DNA of 64,000 nt. Origin: CAZYTX01 sp964650485. GTDB taxonomy: Bacteria; RBG-13-61-14; DATKZS01. The translations under genes and the position numbers were made by a program. The stretch spans positions 1 through 64,000 of the forward strand of contig CAZYTX010000011.1 in NCBI GenBank assembly GCA_964650485.1. The letters run 5' to 3'. Of the stretch, positions 9,733-18,320 are shown one piece after another. Position 1 is the first letter of the stretch, and every line of letters starts with the position of its first letter. Below the pieces are notes generated by a model. The model did no database searches and was not told the origin of the DNA. It was given only the letters and a program-made list of their open reading frames with translations.

Positions 9733-11448
9733 TCACCGCACCATCAAAGGCCCGCTCATGAGAGCAAGCGGCTGGCCAGGCTGCCACAGCCCTGCCACGC
9801 GCATCGCCTTTATCACTTCTCTCTCAAGGGGGTCCAGCACCTCATCTTCCACGCTGGACTCGACCTTGCCAAACAGGAGCTTGAGCAGGGTCACCCGCTC
9901 GTGCCCGTAAATAAGCTTGACCTCCTTCTCAGGGGGGACGCCCAAGAGGTCCTTGGCCTCGGCCACGGCCCGGTCAAACCCTCCCAGGCTGTCCACCAGG
10001 CCATTTTCTAAAGCCTGCTCGCCGGTCCATACCCTGCCCCTGCCTATATGGTTCACCCTATGCTTCTCAATGTCCCTGCCGGTGCTCACCCTTGTGATGA
10101 AGAGGTCATATAGGGAAGCGATCTTCTTATGTGTTATCTCCATCTCCCCATCGGTCATTTTCCTGTCGAGCCTTCCCATGTCCGCGTACTTTCCCCGGGA
10201 GAGGACCTCGGTTCCCACTCCGATCTTGCGAAGCAGCCTTGCAAAAGACGGGTGAACCGTGAGTATTCCTATGGAGCCGGTGATGGTCCCCGGCTGGGCC
10301 ACTATCCTGGAGGCTCCGCATGAGATGTAGTATCCCCCGGAACCCGCGGTGTCCGACATTGACACCACGATGGGTTTCTGTGCCCTCACCTCCTGGGTGG
10401 CGCGCCATATGAGGTCCGATGCCAGGGCCGAGCCACCGCCCGAGTCCACCCTGAATATGACCGCGTCAATGGAGTCGTCCTCAGCCGCTTTCCTGAGACG
10501 CTTTACCATGGGCTCCGAGGCCACGATGTTCCTGCTGAAAAAGTTGCTGGACGGATGCTCCCCCTCTATAATCGGCCCCACAGCGTAAACCACCGCCACC
10601 CTGGGCGCACCCAAAGCGTGCCTCTTACCCCGGCCGGAGCGGACGTACACCTCGTCCGTGACCGGCTTGATTCTTTCGTCGCCGGTGATCTCGTCCGCCA
10701 GCTCGTCCAGATACTTGATCCCGTCAATGGCGTTCGCCCTCAAGTACTTGTCCGGGATAATCCATCCCTTGTCCACCCACTCGCGCACCTTGTCCTGTGT
10801 GGTCCTCCTTCCAGTGGCTATGCCGCGGGTGAACTGGGAGTAGAGGCTGTCCAGTATGGAGTTGTTCATCTCGCGCACTGCCTCGGGCATCTCTTTTGCG
10901 CCTATCATGTCCGCGGCCGACTTGTACTCCTTTATCTTGTCCACCTGCATGTCCACGTATATCTTTTCCCACAGCCCTCCCAGATAGAAGTGGAAGGATG
11001 ATAGCCCGGTGAGTCCCAGCACTGATGCGGGGCAGACAAAGATTTTATCGCAGGCCGAGGCCACGTAGTACTCGATGTTTCCCCCGGACTCGAGGGAAAG
11101 GTAGGCGTATACCGGCTTTGCCGAGCTTTGCCGGAACCCCTCGATGGCCTGCCTGAGCTCCCGGGCCTTTGCCATGCCGTAGCGCGCGCGCCCGAGCTTT
11201 ACTATCACTCCCTTGATGCGCCTGTCAGAGGCCGCGTGCTTTAGCGCCTGCACCTTGTCCAGCACGGTCAGGGGCTGCTCCACGCCCAGGAGACTCATCA
11301 CCGGGTTCCATGGATAAGTCTCCTGGATGTCGCCGCCAAGGTCCAGGACAAGCACCGTGGCCTTGCCCAGCAAAGGGCCCCTGGCCCCTGTAACAGAGCA
11401 GACCAGCAACACTAAAACGCCCGCCATAAAAATCTTCGATCTCTTCAT
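9733..11448 (-). CDS. sppA: Signal peptide peptidase SppA, 67-kDa type
   Basis: 571 residues with two tandem S49 domains and an N-terminal hydrophobic segment (8-24), the long form of protease IV. The lysine of the first half sits in KEYKSAADMIG, and the serine of the second half in DTAGSGGYYIS, matching the Lys/Ser dyad shared between domains. It would degrade released signal peptides in or at the inner membrane. It is first in the run with thx, the FAD enzyme and pepF; the shared strand and short gaps suggest an operon. A GC-rich inverted repeat lies 60-110 nt upstream. Confidence 0.92.
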   Translation of the reverse strand: MKRSKIFMAGVLVLLVCSVTGARGPLLGKATVLVLDLGGDIQETYPWNPVMSLLGVEQPLTVLDKVQALKHAASDRRIKGVIVKLGRARYGMAKARELRQAIEGFRQSSAKPVYAYLSLESGGNIEYYVASACDKIFVCPASVLGLTGLSSFHFYLGGLWEKIYVDMQVDKIKEYKSAADMIGAKEMPEAVREMNNSILDSLYSQFTRGIATGRRTTQDKVREWVDKGWIIPDKYLRANAIDGIKYLDELADEITGDERIKPVTDEVYVRSGRGKRHALGAPRVAVVYAVGPIIEGEHPSSNFFSRNIVASEPMVKRLRKAAEDDSIDAVIFRVDSGGGSALASDLIWRATQEVRAQKPIVVSMSDTAGSGGYYISCGASRIVAQPGTITGSIGILTVHPSFARLLRKIGVGTEVLSRGKYADMGRLDRKMTDGEMEITHKKIASLYDLFITRVSTGRDIEKHRVNHIGRGRVWTGEQALENGLVDSLGGFDRAVAEAKDLLGVPPEKEVKLIYGHERVTLLKLLFGKVESSVEDEVLDPLEREVIKAMRVAGLWQPGQPLALMSGPLMVR

Positions 11449-11506
11449 GCCTCATCCTCCCTGAATCAATTTCAAAAACCCCGGATGCATACTTGAGACT
11501 CTAAGA

Positions 11507-11556
11507 CCTGTATCCGCTCCCGGCAACCCCGGGGCGGGCGGCCGGGAGCTTACAGG
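11507..11556. repeat. Long GC-rich inverted repeat upstream of sppA
   Basis: The arms CCTGTA-tcc-GCTCCCGGC (11507-11524) and GCCGGGAGC-t-TACAGG (11541-11556) pair over 15 bp with a small internal bulge around a 16-nt GC-rich loop. No T run follows on either strand, so a classic intrinsic terminator is not supported. It could be a processing or stability element between the GT-C/sulfatase unit and sppA. Confidence 0.7.
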
Positions 11557-11585
11557 CCCCGGCGAGCCGGTGGAGCCGGGTGCGC

Positions 11586-11690
11586 TCACTTGTTCCTCGA
11601 ACCCATTATGGTCTCTTGTTCCTCTTCGTTCGCGGGCGGGACAAGCACCTTGCCGGTGGTTGTGTTCATGAACCTGTTTGCAAAATCCAT
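11586..11690 (-). CDS. Possible 34-residue peptide
   Basis: An open frame starting MDFANRFMNTTTGKV and ending with a Glu-rich segment. GGTGGTGA lies about 6 nt before the ATG at 11690. It follows the GT-C protein gene on the same strand after 77 nt. No family is recognised, and coding potential is uncertain because of its size. Confidence 0.25.
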   Translation of the reverse strand: MDFANRFMNTTTGKVLVPPANEEEQETIMGSRNK

Positions 11691-11767
11691 TACAGTCACC
11701 ACCGCGAGTATGCCAGATAAATCTTTTCTAATCCACAATTGAATACCCGGCACTTGCCAAGGGCCTC

Positions 11768-13297
11768 TCACTCGATCTTCTCGCACAGGACCCACTTGAC
11801 CTTGCGGCCTATGGGGAACTTTTTCATGACCCGGTAAGGCACGCCGTGTATCTCGAAGCTGTCAAGCGAGCCGTGGCCCTCTGCCACCACCCTGTCAATG
11901 ACAAAGGAGTCCTCCAAGAGGTAGTCGGGGGACCTCCTCTTCCAGAGTCTTTTCAAGGGTGGCGCGAAGGGGAAGCGTATCTTCTTTTCGGCGCGCCTTT
12001 TTATCCTTGCCGTCTCCCTGTCAACCAGTCCGAACTTGTAGTCGAACACCCTCATTCCCGAGTAGTATGATACGGCCCCGATCCTGCGGGTGGCTATCAT
12101 GCTGTCGTCCGGCAGGTTGTCCCCCACCCACTTCGATGGCCCCGCCAGGTTCTCGGCCATGAGCACGTAGCCCGGATAAGATTGCGTATACGAGGCTTTG
12201 AGGTGCGAATATGAATCAACCGCCCCCATGAGAACGAGCGCCAGTCCGTAAACAAAGGCCAGGGGCATGAGATACGCCTGCCTGCCGAACCTCTCAAGCA
12301 CCGGCTCGTGGGACTCCACCAGCCCCCTCCAGAAGAGCACAAAGGCCACCGGCACGTAAGGCGCGAAGTACCTGCCCAGAAAGGTCCAGTCCCTCTCTGC
12401 ATAAGCCGCGAACACAATCCCGGCCATGACCGCTGCGGCCATGTAGCATGCGGCCCGGCCGCGGCCCCTTCTTATTGCGAGGAAGCCGTATGCCAGGAAT
12501 ATGAAGGGGAGGAAGCTCTTGAAGGGAGCGGGCACGTTCCTCTCCTCTCCGGTAAAGACGCGGAAGGCGGAGCGCGCGAGCTCGCCAAGGCCGGTGCTCT
12601 TTGCCTGGAAGGTGTGCGGCAACAGGTCACCGAAATATGAGTAGCGCAGGGCTGTAAAAACCGCGATAGAAGCTGAGAACACCAGCAGCGGCTTCACCTC
12701 GCGCCTCCACTGCCGGGGCCGCTCCACCAAGGTGATGGCAAGGAAAAAGGGGAACACCAGCCCGGCCTCGGGATGGACCAGGAAGGCCAGCGCGCACAAA
12801 AAAGCGGGGGCCGTGCGCCGCTCTTCCCTCATGCTGATAAGCACTATGAGACAAAGGAGCGCGGATAAAAGGGCGGTCTCCATGCCGGCCACGGAAAAGT
12901 ACGCGTAGACAAAGTGGGTGGCCACGAAAACCGGCACCGGTGCCGCGTACAAGAGGGCGGGCTTGTCCCTGCTTGAGGCCGCGGCTATTGCCCACACCAG
13001 GACAATGGTCGCGAGCGAGAGCGCAACACCTGCGGCCTTGGCCGCGGCAGGAGGTTCCATGAACATTGAAACAGGCGCCAGGAAAAACACCCAGCCCACG
13101 TTGGTGATGCCCTCCACCCTCTCCCCCGGGTTGAAGACAAGCCCATTGCCGGCGAGCAGGTTATCAAGGTAGCGCAGGCTGATGTAGGCGTCGTCCATCA
13201 GGTAGTTGCGCGTGATAAAGGCGAAAAAGAGGATGCACAATATGGCCAGGGCCAGGCCGGCGAACAGTCCGCTTCTTGAGTATGGCCCGGCCTGCAT
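11768..13297 (-). CDS. Polytopic GT-C-type membrane protein (glycosyltransferase-like)
   Basis: About 509 residues with around ten hydrophobic segments. The first periplasmic loop has the GT-C-like signature MDDAYISLRYLDNLL followed by GLVFNPGERVEG, where the DD pair is the usual catalytic acid region of polyprenyl-phosphate-sugar transferases. It likely moves a sugar from a lipid carrier to an envelope acceptor. An ATG at 13297 has GAGGTG six bases upstream; a GTG at 13306 overlapping the stop of the upstream sulfatase-like gene is the alternative. The close coupling suggests a joint role in envelope glycan or lipid modification. Confidence 0.75.
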   Translation of the reverse strand: MQAGPYSRSGLFAGLALAILCILFFAFITRNYLMDDAYISLRYLDNLLAGNGLVFNPGERVEGITNVGWVFFLAPVSMFMEPPAAAKAAGVALSLATIVLVWAIAAASSRDKPALLYAAPVPVFVATHFVYAYFSVAGMETALLSALLCLIVLISMREERRTAPAFLCALAFLVHPEAGLVFPFFLAITLVERPRQWRREVKPLLVFSASIAVFTALRYSYFGDLLPHTFQAKSTGLGELARSAFRVFTGEERNVPAPFKSFLPFIFLAYGFLAIRRGRGRAACYMAAAVMAGIVFAAYAERDWTFLGRYFAPYVPVAFVLFWRGLVESHEPVLERFGRQAYLMPLAFVYGLALVLMGAVDSYSHLKASYTQSYPGYVLMAENLAGPSKWVGDNLPDDSMIATRRIGAVSYYSGMRVFDYKFGLVDRETARIKRRAEKKIRFPFAPPLKRLWKRRSPDYLLEDSFVIDRVVAEGHGSLDSFEIHGVPYRVMKKFPIGRKVKWVLCEKIE

Positions 13298-13302
13298 ACC
13301 TC

Positions 13303-15417
13303 TCACCTCATGTATCCCAGGGACCTAAGCTCCCGGAGCTCTCCCCGGGAGGCTCCCTCCGGTATGGATGCCATGCCGCCCAGTGACATGAAAGTCTTCT
13401 GGCTCGACTGCTTGAGGGTGCGGAAAACCGAGGACGGGCCTCCCTTGTCCTGCCACGGACAGGAGTCCCCGTACAGGGGCCTCTTTTCCCCGGGGTCTTC
13501 CGCCAGGTCGAAGCAGGTCACTGATCCGTCCCCGTGCAAAAGTGCTTTCCGGCCATCCCGGTCGCCCACCGCTCCCAGCTCCTCGCCGTAAAGGGTGCGC
13601 TCGGAGAGCCAGAGCCCGTCCGGGTTTCCCGGGTCGGGGCAGGAGGGGTGGCGCAGGCATCCCAGCAGGCTTGCGCCCGGGAAGACCCTGTTAACGCCCG
13701 CGGCGTCCAGCAATGTCACTCCCAGCCGGACCAGGCTCACCCATGCACTCACCGTCTTCCCGGCTGACTCCCCTTCAGGCAGCTTGATGATAAGCGGCAC
13801 GTGTATGACCTCGTCGAAAAACGCATGGCCGTGCTCGAAGTTGCCGTGCTCCCAGAACTCCTCGCCGTGGTCGGATGAGAACGCGATCACGCTCTTTTTG
13901 TAGAGCTCCTGTTTTTTCAGCTCTCTCAGTATAGTTCCGACCTGGTCGTCAACATACCTCACCTCGCCCTGGTAGCGCTCGCGCAGGAACTGCTTGTCAG
14001 CATCGCCCACTCCGAACAGGTCCGAGCGGATGTGCAGTACGCTCGAGTTGGCCAGGTACTCGTCCATGGGTCCGGGCTTTGTTTGTGCGGGATACCGCTC
14101 ATGTGCCAGGTAAGGCATGTGCGGGTCCAGGTAGTGTATCCACATGAAGAAGGGCCCGGAAGGCCGGTTCCTGAGCCAGTTCAGCGACAGGTTTGTGAGC
14201 TCGGCGCCCCTCCGGTAGTTTTTTATGAAGGGCCGGGCGGCCATGGCCCACGCCTTTGAAAAGAGGAATGTCCGGCTTTGCTCGCGCCTTTCCGTCTGTC
14301 GAAACACCCTGAAGCCCTGGGCAAACCCCCTGTTGGCACTCAGCCAGAACCTGTTGACAAAGGCTGCGGTCACGTAACCCTGTTGCGCAAAAATTTCCGC
14401 GAGGGTGTCCGCGGCCTCCAAGGGACCGGTGTAGTCGTAGGGCCTGGTACGTAAGGGGGTCTTGCCGGGAATGAGTATGCCGGCGCCGCAGGCTGATGGG
14501 TACAGCCCGGTCAGAAAGGATGCCACCGACGGTGGAGTCCACGATGAAGGGGCCATCACCTGCTCGAACCTGATCCCGTCCCTTGCAAGCGAGTCCATTG
14601 CCGGAGTAGGGGGAGCATCCTTGTGGTAGGATGAGAGGTGGTCCGATCGCAGGGTGTCCACGGTTATGAGGATGACCGGGGGAGAGCCCTCGGGAGCGGT
14701 GGCCGGCGCAGCCGCGGCCCGGTGATCGAGGGCGGCGCCTGTGGAAGCCGCGAGGATCACCCCGGTGATGAGGGCGTAATGTATCCTTCTTGCCCGGGGA
14801 GCGAACCTGGCCTTCCTCCTCCTCCACAAGAACCTGACCAGGAGATAATGACCGAAGACAAGCAGGGCCAGCACGCCCAGAGATGTGATGATGAAAAGCT
14901 TTTTCTCGTTTATGTTAAGGGCCGCGGAGTAGAGGCCAGCGCAGAGCGCTGACACGGGGGCCACGGCCTGGAACCTGGCAAAAGCCAGGTCAGGGTCTCC
15001 TCTGCCCAGGTGCAGCCAGAAGACCCTTGCCAGGGCCGCGGTCAGTGCCAGCACTGCCAGGAAAATAGCAAGATAGGCCCACTTGGAGGTGGTGGTTGCA
15101 ATCGCTCCCTCGATCCAGATGATTACCACCAGGTACAAGAGGGCGAGTCCCGCGGCAAGGCTGGTGAACTTGGCTGCCGCGGCCTTGTCCGCGCCGAGGA
15201 AGTGGAAGACCGCTGCCGCTGCAAAAGAGTATATAACCGACGCGGCGAAACCTACGGACACGGCCAGGCCGAGGTCCAGGAATTGAAAAGGGATATCAAA
15301 GCCGGAAAAGACCAGAGCCTCGATGCCGCAGACAAAAAGGGCGGTTGCCGCGGCCAGCCTGAGAAGTTCCATAACGCCTTTTAAAAAGCTTGTATCCATG
15401 TTCAAAGAAGATACCAT
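13303..15417 (-). CDS. Membrane-anchored sulfatase-like (alkaline phosphatase superfamily) protein
   Basis: 704 residues. Five or so N-terminal membrane helices (to about residue 215) precede a sulfatase-fold domain with the metal motif VDTLRSDHLSSY. The nucleophile site reads SSWTPPSVAS, giving Thr in T-P-P-S in place of the C/S-x-P-S-R of formylglycine sulfatases. The second metal motif is SSDHGEEFWEHG. This layout fits periplasmic phosphoglycerol or phosphoethanolamine transferase/hydrolase relatives more than a true sulfatase. The ATG at 15417 lacks a ribosome site; an ATG at 15372 is preceded by AAAGG and may be the real start. It overlaps the GT-C gene. Confidence 0.8.
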   Translation of the reverse strand: MVSSLNMDTSFLKGVMELLRLAAATALFVCGIEALVFSGFDIPFQFLDLGLAVSVGFAASVIYSFAAAAVFHFLGADKAAAAKFTSLAAGLALLYLVVIIWIEGAIATTTSKWAYLAIFLAVLALTAALARVFWLHLGRGDPDLAFARFQAVAPVSALCAGLYSAALNINEKKLFIITSLGVLALLVFGHYLLVRFLWRRRKARFAPRARRIHYALITGVILAASTGAALDHRAAAAPATAPEGSPPVILITVDTLRSDHLSSYHKDAPPTPAMDSLARDGIRFEQVMAPSSWTPPSVASFLTGLYPSACGAGILIPGKTPLRTRPYDYTGPLEAADTLAEIFAQQGYVTAAFVNRFWLSANRGFAQGFRVFRQTERREQSRTFLFSKAWAMAARPFIKNYRRGAELTNLSLNWLRNRPSGPFFMWIHYLDPHMPYLAHERYPAQTKPGPMDEYLANSSVLHIRSDLFGVGDADKQFLRERYQGEVRYVDDQVGTILRELKKQELYKKSVIAFSSDHGEEFWEHGNFEHGHAFFDEVIHVPLIIKLPEGESAGKTVSAWVSLVRLGVTLLDAAGVNRVFPGASLLGCLRHPSCPDPGNPDGLWLSERTLYGEELGAVGDRDGRKALLHGDGSVTCFDLAEDPGEKRPLYGDSCPWQDKGGPSSVFRTLKQSSQKTFMSLGGMASIPEGASRGELRELRSLGYMR

Positions 15418-15464
15418 GCAAAGGGGCCTGCGGCATTATTTATGATCGCCTGCATGTGAGGATT

Positions 15465-16325
15465 TCAAAGGAGTTTTACGGTCTTGCCTTCCCTGGCGGC
15501 GTTCAGGTTCTTGAACCAGGGCCTGCATTCCCTCAAGAGCTCGTCAATGATTTTATCGGAGTGCATGGGGTCGTGGTGGAAGATGTAGAGGTTTTTAACC
15601 CGGAGGTGTTTGGCCGTGCGCACGGCTTCTTCCCAGGTGGAGTGTCCCCAGCCCACCTTGGGCCCTCTTCCTGACCTGCCGGCGTACTCGTCGTCGGTGT
15701 AAGCCGCGTCGTAGATGAGCACGTCGCATCCCCTTATGATCTTCTCCATCTTCTTCGGCATTTCGCTCTGGTGCTCGTTGTCCGTGCAGTACACCAGGGA
15801 CTTGCCGCCGTATTCTATACGGTATGCAAGGCTGGACTGCGGGTGGTTCAAGGGCGCGGACTTTATGGTCACGTCCCCCTTTTTAACGGTCTCGCCCGAG
15901 GTTATGGTGTTGTACTTGATCTCGGCCTGTAGCACCTCGAGGCCCACGGGAAAATAGGGGTAGTGCATCTGTCCGGCCAGGATGGACTTCACCCCCTTTC
16001 TCTTGCGGCCTTCACCGTATATCTCGAAGCTGTTTCTGGGATCGAACAGTATGCCGCAGAACGGCATCCCGCATATGTGGTCCCAGTGATAGTGAGAGAT
16101 GAGCACGGTGGCCGAAACTGGGGCCTCCCTGTAAAGCTCCACGCCCAAAGGCCTGGCCCCGCTTCCCAGGTCGCATATGAATATCTGGTCCCCGCACCTC
16201 ACCTCCACGCATGCTGTGTTGCCCCCGTACTTCGAGGTGTGAGGCCCGGGGGTGGGAAGGCTGCCCCTTACGCCCCAGAACCTGGCCCAGAACTTCGACC
16301 CCGCTCCCTTAGTTTGTTTCCCCAT
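15465..16325 (-). CDS. Metallo-beta-lactamase-fold hydrolase
   Basis: 286 residues. The metal-binding motif SHYHWDHICG (HxHxDH) is followed by later ligands in NHPQSS, YCTDNEH and FHHDP. Family members include cyclic-nucleotide phosphodiesterases and PhnP/RNase Z-like enzymes. The opening WGVRGSLPTPG followed by YGGNT is typical of a widespread soluble subgroup found with signalling proteins. The true substrate is unknown. It is followed after 24 nt by no same-direction overlap but is part of a minus-strand gene run. Confidence 0.8.
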   Translation of the reverse strand: MGKQTKGAGSKFWARFWGVRGSLPTPGPHTSKYGGNTACVEVRCGDQIFICDLGSGARPLGVELYREAPVSATVLISHYHWDHICGMPFCGILFDPRNSFEIYGEGRKRKGVKSILAGQMHYPYFPVGLEVLQAEIKYNTITSGETVKKGDVTIKSAPLNHPQSSLAYRIEYGGKSLVYCTDNEHQSEMPKKMEKIIRGCDVLIYDAAYTDDEYAGRSGRGPKVGWGHSTWEEAVRTAKHLRVKNLYIFHHDPMHSDKIIDELLRECRPWFKNLNAAREGKTVKLL

Positions 16326-16349
16326 AAAAGCCTCGTCAATAAGATGGTC

Positions 16350-16709
16350 TCAGCGGGCGTAATTGCTCACCAGCCGCTTCGTGCCAAGCTTGTTAAAAGA
16401 GACCACTATAATCTCGTGTCCTCCGGTGGAAAGACACTTTTCCACCACCTGTCCGGTGTCCTTCCATTCCGGGTGGTATAGCCACTCGCCGGTGGAGAAC
16501 CTCTCGCCCGCCCTGTAGTGCCTCACCACCCTTTGCAGGCGCCCGCCATCCTTGTCCGTGCCGGAAGTCCCGGCCGCCTCGATGGGCTTTATCTCACGGC
16601 ACTCCGGGCATTGCACCCACAAGAGGCCCGGGTGCTCCTGGTCCTCCTGCACCACTGGCATGGCCTGCTTTTTATTGCAAATGGTGCAATGTTCCTCCAC
16701 ATATTTCAT
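16350..16709 (-). CDS. Zinc-ribbon protein of unknown function
   Basis: 119 residues. An N-terminal CxxC...CxxC pair (CTICNK and CPECRE) should bind one zinc ion. The second half, starting near YRAGERFSTGEWLYHP, resembles a small beta-barrel of the kind that binds nucleic acid or protein, but I cannot name it. It stands between khpA and the metallo-beta-lactamase-fold gene on the same strand. Confidence 0.65.
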   Translation of the reverse strand: MKYVEEHCTICNKKQAMPVVQEDQEHPGLLWVQCPECREIKPIEAAGTSGTDKDGGRLQRVVRHYRAGERFSTGEWLYHPEWKDTGQVVEKCLSTGGHEIIVVSFNKLGTKRLVSNYAR

Positions 16710-16774
16710 GGTGCCGATCTGTTCCCCGGTTTTTCCGCGGGTCAGGAATGCCGGCGACGGCGGGCCAGGTCGCG

Positions 16775-17026
16775 TTATTCGTCCAGAATTTCCAGGATGT
16801 AGCGCTTGCCGTCCTTGCCTGAGGCGGCCATCATAAGGGTGCGGATGGCCTGTGCGTGAGCCCCCTTCTTGCCGATCACCTTGCCTATGTCTTCCTTGGC
16901 GACCTTAAGCTCGATCACGCAGGAATAATCTCCGCTTACCTCGGTTACCCGCACATCATCGGGCTTGTCCACCAGCTTCTTCGCAACCAACTCCACCAAC
17001 GACGCCATTGATTCGCATTCGCCCAT
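16775..17026 (-). CDS. khpA: KH-domain RNA-binding protein KhpA
   Basis: 83 residues, a single type II KH domain with the GxxG loop in GKVIGKKGAHAQAIRTLM and the usual N-terminal LVELVAKKLVDKPDDV. KhpA, often with KhpB/Jag, binds RNA and influences growth and division. The ATG at 17026 has GGGGGTAGG just upstream; family alignment would also allow 17008, but that codon lacks a ribosome site. It is commonly next to rpsP/rimM, but these are not present here. Confidence 0.88.
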   Translation of the reverse strand: MGECESMASLVELVAKKLVDKPDDVRVTEVSGDYSCVIELKVAKEDIGKVIGKKGAHAQAIRTLMMAASGKDGKRYILEILDE

Positions 17027-17088
17027 AACCTACCCCCAGCTTCGATACTAGCGTTCAACTGAAACTATGGCTTGAATTTTAATCATAT

Positions 17089-17116
17089 ATTATACCAACT
17101 GATACATATTTGCAAA
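17089..17116 (-). promoter_or_regulatory. Predicted promoter of khpA
   Basis: On the minus strand TTTGCA (17111-17116) and a consensus TATAAT (17089-17094) are separated by 16 nt. Transcription would begin about 55 nt before the khpA ATG. The perfect -10 element is the main support. Confidence 0.5.
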
Positions 17117-17201
17117 AAAGCAGCAGGCAGCGCAGCACCAGCCCGCCACAAAATCTCCGGGAACACTCGAGACCCCGGGGGTTTCAAAAAGGGAAGCGGC
17201 T

Positions 17202-17275
17202 GAATGCTTAAAAGCCGGGAGAGGAAAATCATGACTGCGAATGCTTAAAAGCCGGGAGAGGAAAATCATGACTGC
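17202..17275 (+). repeat. Two exact tandem copies of a 37-bp unit upstream of gspC
   Basis: The unit beginning GAATGCTTAAAAGCCGGGAG occupies 17202-17238 and 17239-17275 with no mismatch. It lies 46 nt before the gspC start. GCTTAAAAGC inside the unit is a short palindrome that could serve as a binding half-site. The rest of the 294-nt khpA-gspC gap shows no gene. Confidence 0.9.
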
Positions 17276-17320
17276 GATTGTAAACAAGCCCTGGGCTGCG
17301 CTAAAATAGAAAGGATATAA

Positions 17321-18292
17321 ATGATCAAGCCGGACCTGAGAGAATTGTACCTAAGATACTCGTGGGGAGTGAACCTGATCCTCCTTGCGCTCCTGGCCCT
17401 GGTGTGCGCCTCGGGCGTGAACAGCTACATCGCAGGCAAGCTCCGGGAAGGGGGGACCGGCTCATCTCTGAAGATAGTGTCCGCATCCCTCGGGGGACAG
17501 GACTACCGCGCCCCGGTGAGCGCCATTATTTCCCGGGACCTGTTCAAGGCCGCGGAGACCATGGACACCGGAATGGGAGCGGGGGACACCAGTGACCTCC
17601 TCAAGGAAACCAGGCTCCGCCTCAAGCTCCTGGGGATAGCCTATTTCGGCGAGGGCGACCCCTATAACCTGGCCACCATCAAGAACCTAAAGAACCAGGA
17701 AATCAACGTGTACATAAAAGGCAACCAGGTGTCGGAGGATGCCACCCTGGACAAGGTGGAGATGGACCGCGTCATCCTGGCCCGGGCCGACGGGAGCAAG
17801 GAAGAGCTCGGCCTGGAAGATGACAAGGGCATGTCCAGGAGTGGACCCCGGGAGGCGAGCCGGGGGCGCGGCCCGGGCGAGCGCACCTTCTCCCAGCACC
17901 ATAGGTCTCCTCCAAGGAGGGCAGGCCCGGACCTGGGGGACAAGATCAAGAAGGTGGGTGAGAACGACTACATAATCCAGGAAGGGGCCATACAGGAGGC
18001 TTTATCCAACCTCAACTCGATCATCACCCAGGCCAGGGTGATCCCCTATTTCAAAGGCAAAGGGGAAGACAGGAGGGTGGAGGGCTTCAGGATATACCGG
18101 ATCAAATCGGGTAGCCTGTTCGAGTTCCTTGGCCTGCAAAACGGAGACGTAATTAAGTCCATAAACGGCGAGTACATGAACAACGTGGAAAAGGGCATCC
18201 AGCTCCTGCAGTCTTTGCGGGACGAGAAAAGCTTCAACCTTGAAATCGAGCGCCGCAGACAGGACGTACAACTGAACTACGACGTGGAATAG
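17321..18292 (+). CDS. gspC: Type II secretion system protein GspC
   Basis: 323 residues. A short cytoplasmic start, one membrane helix (about 14-36), a homology region (residues 60-170) and a basic Pro/Arg linker are followed by a C-terminal PDZ-like domain (about 230-323) with FLGLQNGDVIKSINGEYMNN. GspC links the inner-membrane platform to the secretin GspD. AAAGGA lies just upstream of the ATG. It is first in the gsp operon, as usual. Confidence 0.92.
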   Translation: MIKPDLRELYLRYSWGVNLILLALLALVCASGVNSYIAGKLREGGTGSSLKIVSASLGGQDYRAPVSAIISRDLFKAAETMDTGMGAGDTSDLLKETRLRLKLLGIAYFGEGDPYNLATIKNLKNQEINVYIKGNQVSEDATLDKVEMDRVILARADGSKEELGLEDDKGMSRSGPREASRGRGPGERTFSQHHRSPPRRAGPDLGDKIKKVGENDYIIQEGAIQEALSNLNSIITQARVIPYFKGKGEDRRVEGFRIYRIKSGSLFEFLGLQNGDVIKSINGEYMNNVEKGIQLLQSLRDEKSFNLEIERRRQDVQLNYDVE

Positions 18293-18320
18293 GTCTTCTT
18301 AGCATCAAGCAGGGAGCGAG

